Part shown: positions 1-6,025 of the stretch, one piece after another
Numbering within the stretch: the first letter of the stretch is position 1
Layout: the number at the start of each line of letters is the position of its first letter
From: an uncultured Lachnospiraceae bacterium
GTDB lineage: Bacteria; Bacillota_A; Clostridia; Lachnospirales; Lachnospiraceae
Assembly (NCBI GenBank): GCA_902767195.1
Contig: CACXGS010000310.1
Span: 1 to 6,025, forward strand
Direction of reading: 5' to 3'
DNA length: 6,025 bases
Translations under genes and position numbers: made by a program
Notes under the pieces: generated by a model
Database searches by the model: none
What the model was told of the DNA's origin: nothing
What the model saw: the letters and a program-made list of their open reading frames with translations, nothing else

Positions 1-276
1 CGTATGGATATCAAGCCACTGATCGACAAAAAAAAGAAGGGGCGGTCTTTTCCAAGCCGTCATGTCTTTTCTTTTGCTATGATTGCCGTCCTGTGGTATC
101 CCTTTTACCCCCTGGTCTTCCCGATCCTCCTCTTGGGTACTTTTCTGCTGGCAGTCATTCGGGTGATCAGCGGACTGCACACGATCAAAGATGTAGTGGC
201 AGGTGCTTTATTGGGAATCCTTGCCGGTACGTTTATTAATATACTTTACTATCTGCTGATTGTTAGCCCGTCATAA
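1..276 (+). CDS. PAP2-family membrane phosphatase, C-terminal part (5' end outside window)
   Basis: This is the C-terminal ~91 residues of a type 2 phosphatidic acid phosphatase (PAP2) family protein. Such enzymes remove phosphate from lipid phosphates or polyprenyl pyrophosphates at the membrane through a phospho-histidine intermediate. Two of the three family motifs are visible. Motif 2 is PSRH at 52-63, with Arg in place of the usual Gly of PSGH. Motif 3 is R-x5-H-x3-D, with Arg at 160-162, the nucleophile His at 178-180 and Asp at 190-192. Motif 1 (K-x6-RP) would lie upstream. Hydrophobic segments follow motif 2 and motif 3, as expected for the last membrane helices. The frame is open to base 1 (CGT before the ATG at 4), and that ATG is far too late to start the family, so the gene is partial. 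The stop is TAA 274-276. The LRR lipoprotein gene starts 21 bases later, suggesting an operon. The substrate cannot be told from this fragment. Confidence 0.88.
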   Translation, partial: RMDIKPLIDKKKKGRSFPSRHVFSFAMIAVLWYPFYPLVFPILLLGTFLLAVIRVISGLHTIKDVVAGALLGILAGTFINILYYLLIVSPS

Positions 277-286
277 GAACCCGTGC

Positions 287-292
287 AGGAGG
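287..292 (+). promoter_or_regulatory. Shine-Dalgarno site AGGAGG for the LRR lipoprotein gene
   Basis: A perfect AGGAGG lies 5 bases before the ATG at 298. It decides the start. An in-frame GTG at 283 would place this site inside the coding region and lacks its own ribosome site, and the protein from 298 begins with a clean signal peptide. Confidence 0.85.
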
Positions 293-297
293 ATACG

Positions 298-1596
298 ATG
301 AGAAAGCATTTTAATTCCACTATTGTCTTTATAATTCTGATCACAGCCGTCCTTTTCTTATGCGAAGGCTGCGGGAAGAATCTGTTACATTCCGGGAATA
401 AAAAGATCAGAGGTGCATCCCCTCTTACGGCGGAATCCCGGATTGGAGAGTATGTCCTGACTATCCCTGAAGGAAAGGAAGATCACATTTCTGAGATCAG
501 CTGCTCTCTTCTTATGAAACACCCTACTTTGAAGGATTACTATGTTCTTCTCTCCACGATTCCCTGTCAGGTATCCGATGAGGACGGCAAGATTCATATC
601 TCCAAAAGCCAGAAAGTGCCGTCTGTATACGACAACATCGGCGAAGAATTCATGCCTCTGGCCAATGTGGAGTATCAGAAAGCCTCAGATACTTATTCTC
701 TGCAGGCTTACCTCTTTGATGTAGAGGCGGATTATGCCGATGTCATGTCTGACGGTTTTGTCTCCTGTAATTTCACCCTTTCCCCATCAGGTGAAGACTC
801 TCTCTCCTATCATTTGGAGCCGGTATCCATGGCAGGAATCTGTCCGGAGATATTCGACCATCTGAAAAAAGAAGGCAGAGTCATTTGCACTGTTCCATAC
901 TACTCTAAAGTTTTGCGGGGATATGACGGAGAATTCCGACCCTATGATGAATGGAGCCTTTCCTCCGAAAACATAACCAGATTTTTTGCCTTTGAGACGG
1001 AAGCAGGAAAATTTATAGAAGACGGACTCCGGTTTACTCTGGTAGATATCCAGGAGATGAGCCAGCCGGTTTCTGCCATGATCTCCATAAAATACACTGA
1101 TGGTCAGTCTTTACAATCAGACCTGCTGACCCTGAAACAATCCCGGGAAAACGAACAGAAAAAAACGGTGAAAACAGAGAAAGGGAAGCTTACATTCCTG
1201 ATTCGGGATGGTAAAGCCTGTCTGACTGACTATATAGGCAAAGATGATACATTAACAATTCCTGAAAAAGTGGAGAATTACCCTGTCACGAAAGTAGACA
1301 ACTATGCGATATATAGCGATCAATTGACCAGGATCACATTCCCGGAGGGACTGATTACTCTTCAGGGAGCAGCTGTGTACTACTGTCCGGCCCTGACCAC
1401 AGTCAGTCTGCCATCTTCCTTGCAGAATTTCCCTTCCATCAGTTTCTGGAACTGTGAGAATCTGGAGAAAATCACCTTCGCGGGAGATAATCCCTATTAT
1501 CAGATCCGAAATAACCTCATTCTGTCCTCTGATGGTAAGACGGTAGTTTTTGCGCCAAAACCATGGAGGGACATTGCCGAATTCCCGATGGAGTAG
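298..1596 (+). CDS. BspA-like leucine-rich repeat lipoprotein, N-terminal part (frame broken at ~1557-1560)
   Basis: This frame encodes the first 432 residues of a secreted leucine-rich repeat protein. Residues 1-24 form a signal peptide: basic MRKH, a hydrophobic core, then CEGC with the candidate lipidated Cys25 at 370-372. The lipobox is imperfect (Cys, not Leu, at -3), so lipid anchoring is likely but not certain. Residues ~28-295 are a probably beta-rich domain that I do not recognise. From about 1180 (residue ~295) the sequence becomes LRR_5/BspA-like: a typical opener (IRDGK, TIPEKVENYPVTKV), then repeats such as LTRITFPEGL and LTTVSLPSSL. The frame runs into TAG at 1594-1596 in the middle of a repeat; the last ~12 residues after the A run do not fit the repeat pattern, whereas the -1 frame does. 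This is therefore half of a longer gene ending at 3155. LRR_5 proteins are usually surface adhesion or binding proteins; no ligand can be named. Confidence 0.8.
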   Translation: MRKHFNSTIVFIILITAVLFLCEGCGKNLLHSGNKKIRGASPLTAESRIGEYVLTIPEGKEDHISEISCSLLMKHPTLKDYYVLLSTIPCQVSDEDGKIHISKSQKVPSVYDNIGEEFMPLANVEYQKASDTYSLQAYLFDVEADYADVMSDGFVSCNFTLSPSGEDSLSYHLEPVSMAGICPEIFDHLKKEGRVICTVPYYSKVLRGYDGEFRPYDEWSLSSENITRFFAFETEAGKFIEDGLRFTLVDIQEMSQPVSAMISIKYTDGQSLQSDLLTLKQSRENEQKKTVKTEKGKLTFLIRDGKACLTDYIGKDDTLTIPEKVENYPVTKVDNYAIYSDQLTRITFPEGLITLQGAAVYYCPALTTVSLPSSLQNFPSISFWNCENLEKITFAGDNPYYQIRNNLILSSDGKTVVFAPKPWRDIAEFPME

Positions 1597-3060
1597 AAGA
1601 AATCCTTCCCTTTGTATTCTATAATTGCAGCCATCTGACTTCCGTCAGCTTTCCTGATTCTCTGGTCAAAATCGGAGCCTGCTCCTTTTACAATACCGGC
1701 CTGGATTCCGTCACTTTTCCAGAGCATCTTCAATACATCGGCCCGGCTGCCTTTGACAACGACAGTCTTACTCATAAATACAGTACTTTTATGCTTTCCG
1801 GAGACAGCAGCTCCAAGGAGCGTTTTCCCGGAATAACATTAGAAATCGGCAAAGAACTGGCACTGATTGGGCAGAATGCTTTCGGTGGATTTATAATTAA
1901 CGGATACTCTGTTGACAGACACAATCCCTGTTACTCATCAGACGAAGGCCTACTCTATAATAAGGACAAAAGCGTTCTCGTCGCCTGTCCCACTGTCCTT
2001 CAGGATTCATTGACTCTTCCGGAAGGTCTCCGTAATATTGCCGCATATGCTCTTGCCCATACAGGAGAACTGGATGATTACTGTCAGAATGAACGTCCTC
2101 TTACCCGGCTGGTACTCCCCGACTCTCTGGAATATGTATCCCTGAACACCATTCCGGCTTCTCTTCAGTCTATCGTTGCAGGAAAAAATATCAAAGTTTG
2201 GGATTATATTGATGGTTATTATAGAGTAAAGATCGATGGAATTGATAATCTGGACATTTTTAGCATTTCAGACGGAGTCATCTATAGTAAAGACAAGAAA
2301 GAACTCCTCTGTGTTCCCGCTGACAAAACCGGGAAACTGGTCATTGAACCTTCCACAGAAAAAATAAAAGTGAATGCTATCCACTCCGACAGCAGGGTGG
2401 ATCAGATTCACATACCCAAAAATACTCTGCTGTCAGGACTTACGGATGAGGAGTGCGCCTGTGTATTCCATTCAGACTCCCTGAAAAAAATCACGGTAGA
2501 TAAAGGCAATCCCCGTTTTTATTCCAAAAAAGGGGTTTTGTTCAGTCAGTCTGCGAATATTCTTCTGGCCTGTCCGGCAAACAGAAAGGATCCGGCCTAT
2601 GAGATCCCGGAGGGCACCATTGGGATAGCCTCTATGGCATTTTATCGTTCTCCTTTGACAGATCTGACCCTCCCCTCTACCCTCAAATACTTAAGATCCC
2701 AGCAATCCGAGGACCTCTTTCTTGATCAGCTTAATTATCTGGAAGATCTTCATGTGGCGGATAATAATCCCAACTTTAGAAATACAGACTGCCTGACCAT
2801 CTCAAAAACGGAAAAAAGCCTGATTTTCTATAATTCCAACAAAAACAAAGAGACCGTTTCCGTCCCCAAGGGAGTTGAAACAGTCTCCGCTAATGTATTC
2901 GGCTCTACGTCGAGCCTCCCGGAAGAAATCATCTTCCAGGAAGGACTGAAAAAAATCGGGGAGGATAACTTTAGTTATGTGAATCAGTCAGACCAGTGGG
3001 ATAAGACCATCCTGTGTCTCCCGGATTCTCTGGAGGAAATTGCGGAAGGATCTTTTACAG
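1180..3060 (+). repeat. Protein-level LRR_5 array with a longer repeating module
   Basis: The coding sequence carries two layers of degenerate protein repeats. The short layer is the BspA-like unit of roughly 22-24 residues (Lxx(I/V)xxPxxLxxIgxxaF). The longer layer is a hairpin-like module, NPx(Y/F)...G(L/V)LY.x(D/K)...LL.(A/V)CP..., which begins near 1489, 1923, 2268, 2508 and 2766. Each of the first four returns to a (I/L/V)P-type LRR strand 9-10 residues after its P. The copies diverge in DNA sequence, so this is an old protein repeat, not a recent DNA tandem. Confidence 0.75.
1555..1566 (+). other. Frameshift site at an A4 run inside the LRR gene
   Basis: The codons GCG CCA AAA CCA lead to a stop at 1594-1596, but the LRR pattern resumes in the -1 frame directly after the run of four A at 1557-1560. 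One extra A would read APKTMEG and continue in register. Lys-AAA can re-pair with AAA one base back, so tetramer-type slippage is possible in principle. There is no full X-XXY-YYZ heptamer, because the preceding Pro-CCA codon cannot re-pair on GCC. A one-base deletion or a homopolymer sequencing error is the simpler reading. Confidence 0.8.
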
Positions 3061-3155
3061 ACTGTCCCGGGATTGAGTTTCATGTACACAAAAACTCTTT
3101 TGCGGCACGTTATGCCAAAGCTCATGATATACCATATGTCATCATTCCCCGCTGA
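1563..3155 (+). CDS. BspA-like leucine-rich repeat protein, C-terminal part (continuation after frameshift)
   Basis: This frame encodes the remaining ~530 residues of the LRR protein begun at 298. It is not a stand-alone gene: the ATG at 1563 has no Shine-Dalgarno sequence, the product has no signal peptide, and it starts in mid-repeat. It consists of LRR_5/BspA-type repeats, for example LTSVSFPDSLVKIG, GLDSVTFPEHLQYIG, LTDLTLPSTLKYL and LCLPDSLEEIAEGSF. Between them lies a longer module of the type NP-x-Y...GLLY...LLACP...LPEG. The end (SFAARYAKAHDIPYVII) is the closing motif common in BspA-like proteins, so the C terminus looks complete, and there is no LPXTG sorting signal. The stop TGA at 3153-3155 lies inside the end of the opposing gene (14 bp overlap). 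With one A restored, the whole protein would be about 952 residues. As it stands, translation of this part needs frameshifting or corrected sequence. Confidence 0.78.
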   Translation: MEGHCRIPDGVEEILPFVFYNCSHLTSVSFPDSLVKIGACSFYNTGLDSVTFPEHLQYIGPAAFDNDSLTHKYSTFMLSGDSSSKERFPGITLEIGKELALIGQNAFGGFIINGYSVDRHNPCYSSDEGLLYNKDKSVLVACPTVLQDSLTLPEGLRNIAAYALAHTGELDDYCQNERPLTRLVLPDSLEYVSLNTIPASLQSIVAGKNIKVWDYIDGYYRVKIDGIDNLDIFSISDGVIYSKDKKELLCVPADKTGKLVIEPSTEKIKVNAIHSDSRVDQIHIPKNTLLSGLTDEECACVFHSDSLKKITVDKGNPRFYSKKGVLFSQSANILLACPANRKDPAYEIPEGTIGIASMAFYRSPLTDLTLPSTLKYLRSQQSEDLFLDQLNYLEDLHVADNNPNFRNTDCLTISKTEKSLIFYNSNKNKETVSVPKGVETVSANVFGSTSSLPEEIIFQEGLKKIGEDNFSYVNQSDQWDKTILCLPDSLEEIAEGSFTDCPGIEFHVHKNSFAARYAKAHDIPYVIIPR

Positions 3156-6025
3156 CAAAATATTCCTTCCTCTCAGCATCTGAAAGCTGCTTTCCATCCA
3201 GCTGTTTTATGGCTCTCTTTTTGAGGGCGGCAAAGGAATACAAAGGAGCATAATATACCTGATCAACATCCGCGACTACAGTAATTTCCCCGGATTGAAT
3301 ACCGAATACACCCTTGTTCATCTGGCAGACAGGATAAAAACGGTGATCCCTGTCGACATAGAAAATGTGAAGGTCCCGCCGGTTCATTCTCGAAGCATCC
3401 TCTTCAGAGAATGATGTTATATTTTCGTTGGCCTTCAATGAAAAATACGGGCTTCCGGCTGAAATTCTTATGCTGTCTTCTACCCACTGACCCTCCTCAT
3501 ATTCATAGGACATGGTTCTCCTGCCGCTGGCAACAGACCACATAGTAACATTGTTATGATCCCATGTGATAATGAACCGGTCTTTGTCGAAAAAGGCCAG
3601 ATTAATCCCGTCACTGTCGGAAATCTCCACATCAAAAGAATTGATTTCTTCTCCGGTCTCCAGATTATAGACCGCAATATGATTGGCTCCATCATACAAT
3701 GCCACCCGGTTGCTCTCTCTTCCTGCCAGAATCTTACCTGACCATCCCTGGCCATAATATATCTTCTTCAGGTATTTCTCTTTCTCCAGATTATATATGG
3801 AAAGGAATCTCTGATACCCTTCTGCCGTCTCCTGCGTAATGGAAGCCAGCATATAATCACCCTTACAGGAAAAATACATTTTGTCAACCCCGGTTCTTTT
3901 TGACCAGATTGCCCGGTCCTCAGGAGTTGCCTTCCTGCCTGTCAGATCAAAGATAACTACTCCTCCCAGAGTCCTTTTGCATGCCAGCTTTGTAAGATCC
4001 TCCGATATTGCAAAACTATAAAAAGAAAGCGTTTCATAAGTACTCAGATTCTCTTTAATCAGAACCTTCTGGTCAGTAACATTAATCTTATAAAGAATCG
4101 TCGTGTTGTCAACAGTATCCATGAGAAATGCCATGCACAAATCGCTGCCCTGCATTCCAAAGGTAAGATTGTTAATTGACTGGACACCCTCCTTCTCCAG
4201 AGAAAACGTGTAAATTGGTTTACGCGTATCCGGACTGAATATGATCAGCTCTTTCTCCCTGGTAACGTCTTCCATGTCGCTGGTAATGATATAGGGCCAG
4301 GAACGGCCTCCTGCTTCTGCATAAGAGAATATATAATTCGATTCTTTCGGGACAGAATCCATGGACATTTCTTTCATTTCCCCATCCCTGTTCCTGTGGC
4401 TGAAAATGAAATTCCCGCCCGAATTAATCTGAATAATCTCGTCGGCTTCCTTATTGTAATAAAAAACTCTTATATCATTATCCAGACTCAATACTTCCAT
4501 CCGGTTCTTAAAGTCATCTGCATCGACCGCCAAAACGGAACCATTGGTAAAAGCAATCAGTATCCGGTTTTTATTTTTGTGGGTGCAGGCTCCTCTGATG
4601 GCTGAATAGGAAGGAAATACTTTCATGATTTTTTGTTCATCAAGATTAAGAATTAAAAGCTCGTTTCTGCACCAGGCATAGAGGACTCTGCAGGAGCCTT
4701 TATTGGTTTCCAGCTTGTCCTCCCACAGATCAGGATGATCGGAAGTAATGAATGGAGAACTGGTCCATGCCTCTTTCCCTTTTTTATCAAAGAGGGTAAG
4801 ATGACAGCCCGGATTATCCTGGATCTGTCCTTCAAGGGCGAGATCCTTCGAATCCTCTTTAAAAAAACAGATCAGTTCGTCTTTTTTTGTTACATAGGCC
4901 CTAAGACACTCTTTGCGGCTGATCACCCTGGTCTTTCGATCATCCACAGAGACAGACATTAATCCCGGCAGCCCTTTTATTCCATTCTGGTCCGAAACGG
5001 ACAGATAGATTTTCCTTCCATGCAAATCGTAACAAATATTATTAACGGTAATCCGTTTGTTTTCAGTATGGAGTTCATCGATCTTATAGTTTAAGAGCTG
5101 ATCTCCTGTTTCCAGGTTATAGATTGTCAGATAGCTGTCATAAGCATCTCCATAATCCTGTGTTGAAGAATCCTGTTGATAAAAACAGAATTGTCCTGCT
5201 TTTCGATGGATGGAAAGATGATTAATCTCATTTTTAAATGATCCACTGATACGGTAGAGAACCTTTTTTTTCTTTACATCCATGAACAGCAGATCCCGGG
5301 AACTCCAGACTAAAGCCCTGTCATTATCAGCAAAACAGACATTGGACCAGGTTGCATCGATATCTTCTTCCATGGCTTCAAAGTCCTCATGGCCCATTTT
5401 CCAGATGATTTTTCCGGAAATCCCGTCCATCAGAATCAGATTGGAGAAACCATCGATGATCAGGATGGATTTTTTGTCTTCGGAAACATATCCATGGAGC
5501 ATCCCTTCTGCCTGACCGTACTCCGAAATATAATGATTCCCGAAACTGTAAGTTCCCATGGCCTCATGGAGGACAGATATCTGTTCCGGAACAAGAGCCC
5601 GGTCCGGATCTCTGTCATTCTCCACCGCAAGGGCAAGCAGCATGGCTTTCTTCCGGTCTCCCTCCTTAATCTCATCCCTGGCTTTGGCAGACAGGGATCT
5701 GGCCAGATTCTTTCTGGCTTCCTGATACTGGCTGTTGATCTGCTGTCTGGAATGAAGGGCAAATCCCATAAAAGCCAGGGCCAGAGCTGCCACAGCAAAC
5801 GCCGAATACATGATTCTGCGGAGCCTTTTCTCGCGATGGCGCTGCTTCAGGGTATCGTAGGGGCACTGAAGGATTCCGGCCAGTATACGAAGAGATTCTT
5901 CTTTGAGAAGCTTTATAGTCTCCGGCAGAGAGTCTGCTCTGACATCAGCTGCCAGGGGCTCCACGGTCTCGAGAATCTTCTTTTGTTCTCCTTCCACTTC
6001 TACCCATTTCTCTCTCTGGCAGATA
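3142..6025 (-). CDS. Membrane-anchored TIR-type protein with C-terminal beta-propeller repeats (N terminus outside window)
   Basis: The frame is open from the right window edge (first codon 6024-6022) to TGA at 3144-3142, 960 visible residues. A GTG at 5997 is a possible but unlikely start: the residues before it (QREKWVEVEGE) continue the same style. The first ~50 residues, including VEPLAADVR and a later YDTLKQRHREKRLRR, resemble the segment that follows the TIR domain in TIR proteins of Clostridia; this is family recollection, and the TIR core is not in view. One transmembrane helix lies at 5752-5814, preceded by a strongly basic stretch. Next comes a charged helical region (to ~5540), with the alternating Ala/Leu pattern (KKAMLLALAVEND) often found before propellers. 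The rest is beta-propeller-like, with blade-end motifs such as IYNLETGDQLLNY (~5100), IYNLEKEKYLKKI (~3780), VYNLETGEEINSF (~3650) and MWSVASGRRTMSY (~3520). The C-terminal tail LDGKQLSDAERKEYFV is typical of such WD40-like proteins. TIR domains cleave NAD or signal by oligomerising; the propeller probably senses or binds a partner. Confidence 0.75.
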   Translation of the reverse strand, partial: ICQREKWVEVEGEQKKILETVEPLAADVRADSLPETIKLLKEESLRILAGILQCPYDTLKQRHREKRLRRIMYSAFAVAALALAFMGFALHSRQQINSQYQEARKNLARSLSAKARDEIKEGDRKKAMLLALAVENDRDPDRALVPEQISVLHEAMGTYSFGNHYISEYGQAEGMLHGYVSEDKKSILIIDGFSNLILMDGISGKIIWKMGHEDFEAMEEDIDATWSNVCFADNDRALVWSSRDLLFMDVKKKKVLYRISGSFKNEINHLSIHRKAGQFCFYQQDSSTQDYGDAYDSYLTIYNLETGDQLLNYKIDELHTENKRITVNNICYDLHGRKIYLSVSDQNGIKGLPGLMSVSVDDRKTRVISRKECLRAYVTKKDELICFFKEDSKDLALEGQIQDNPGCHLTLFDKKGKEAWTSSPFITSDHPDLWEDKLETNKGSCRVLYAWCRNELLILNLDEQKIMKVFPSYSAIRGACTHKNKNRILIAFTNGSVLAVDADDFKNRMEVLSLDNDIRVFYYNKEADEIIQINSGGNFIFSHRNRDGEMKEMSMDSVPKESNYIFSYAEAGGRSWPYIITSDMEDVTREKELIIFSPDTRKPIYTFSLEKEGVQSINNLTFGMQGSDLCMAFLMDTVDNTTILYKINVTDQKVLIKENLSTYETLSFYSFAISEDLTKLACKRTLGGVVIFDLTGRKATPEDRAIWSKRTGVDKMYFSCKGDYMLASITQETAEGYQRFLSIYNLEKEKYLKKIYYGQGWSGKILAGRESNRVALYDGANHIAVYNLETGEEINSFDVEISDSDGINLAFFDKDRFIITWDHNNVTMWSVASGRRTMSYEYEEGQWVEDSIRISAGSPYFSLKANENITSFSEEDASRMNRRDLHIFYVDRDHRFYPVCQMNKGVFGIQSGEITVVADVDQVYYAPLYSFAALKKRAIKQLDGKQLSDAERKEYFVSGE
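5752..5814 (-). other. Single transmembrane helix of the TIR/propeller protein
   Basis: About 21 hydrophobic residues (from IMYSAFAVAA to GFAL) follow a cluster of seven Arg/Lys in KQRHREKRLRR. By the positive-inside rule this favours a cytoplasmic N terminus (TIR side) and a propeller outside the membrane. The region after the helix is also charged, so the topology is an inference. Confidence 0.75.

Noticed and set aside
28..35. Run of eight A in the phosphatase gene as a second frameshift
   Set aside because: The frame reads DKKKKGRSFPSRH straight into motif 2 with normal family spacing, so the gene is intact here.
283..297. GTG at 283 as start of the LRR lipoprotein gene
   Set aside because: It would place the AGGAGG at 287-292 inside the gene and has no ribosome site of its own. 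The ATG at 298 has ideal spacing and begins a normal signal peptide.
1563..1565. ATG at 1563 as an independent gene start after a stop (two-gene arrangement)
   Set aside because: No Shine-Dalgarno sequence precedes it, the product would begin mid-repeat without a signal peptide, and repeat spacing shows continuity with the upstream frame.
1500..1775. Minus-strand frame of 91 codons across the frameshift region
   Set aside because: It lies opposite well-supported LRR coding sequence, with no ribosome site or recognisable product.
3185..3208. Hairpin AGCTG/CAGCT followed by GTTTT as a terminator for the LRR gene
   Set aside because: The stem is only 5 bp with a 9-base loop and a short T run, and it lies in the coding region of the opposing gene; too weak to call.
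5460..5866. Overlapping minus-strand reading frames of 64 and 112 codons
   Set aside because: They are alternative-frame shadows of the TIR/propeller gene: no ribosome sites, low-complexity Arg/Pro/Ser-rich products and no family resemblance.

Overview
The window holds three genes and almost no intergenic space. The Shine-Dalgarno usage, a Gram-positive type lipoprotein signal, BspA-like leucine-rich repeats and a TIR/beta-propeller protein all point to an anaerobic Firmicute of the Clostridia (Lachnospiraceae-like, gut type). This is an inference from protein style; no rRNA or marker gene is present.

Left part, plus strand: the 3' end of a PAP2-family membrane phosphatase gene (1-276), cut by the window edge. 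After a 21-base gap with a strong AGGAGG site comes a gene for a secreted, probably lipid-anchored protein (298-3155). It has an unrecognised N-terminal domain followed by a long LRR_5/BspA-type repeat array. This reading frame is broken at a run of four A (1557-1560): upstream codons end at TAG 1594-1596, while the matching repeat sequence continues in the -1 frame to 3155. One extra A would restore a protein of about 952 residues. The repeats themselves show that the two halves belong together. A real one-base deletion, an assembly error or -1 recoding cannot be told apart from the sequence alone.

Right part, minus strand: a gene covering 3142-6025 and running off the right edge. The visible 960 codons start in what looks like the tail of a TIR domain, pass through a very basic juxtamembrane stretch and one transmembrane helix, then a charged helical region, and end in roughly 800 residues of beta-propeller (WD40/quinoprotein-like) repeats. 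The TIR domain itself lies outside the window and is inferred. The two long genes converge and overlap tail-to-tail by 14 bp, with no room for a terminator between them.

The PAP2 and LRR genes look co-transcribed. The TIR-type gene is a separate unit facing them. If the transmembrane helix follows the positive-inside rule, the LRR protein and the propeller would both lie outside the membrane and the TIR domain inside, a receptor-like layout. That is a hypothesis; the many cysteines in the propeller argue for caution. I found no tRNA, rRNA, CRISPR array, insertion sequence or riboswitch.
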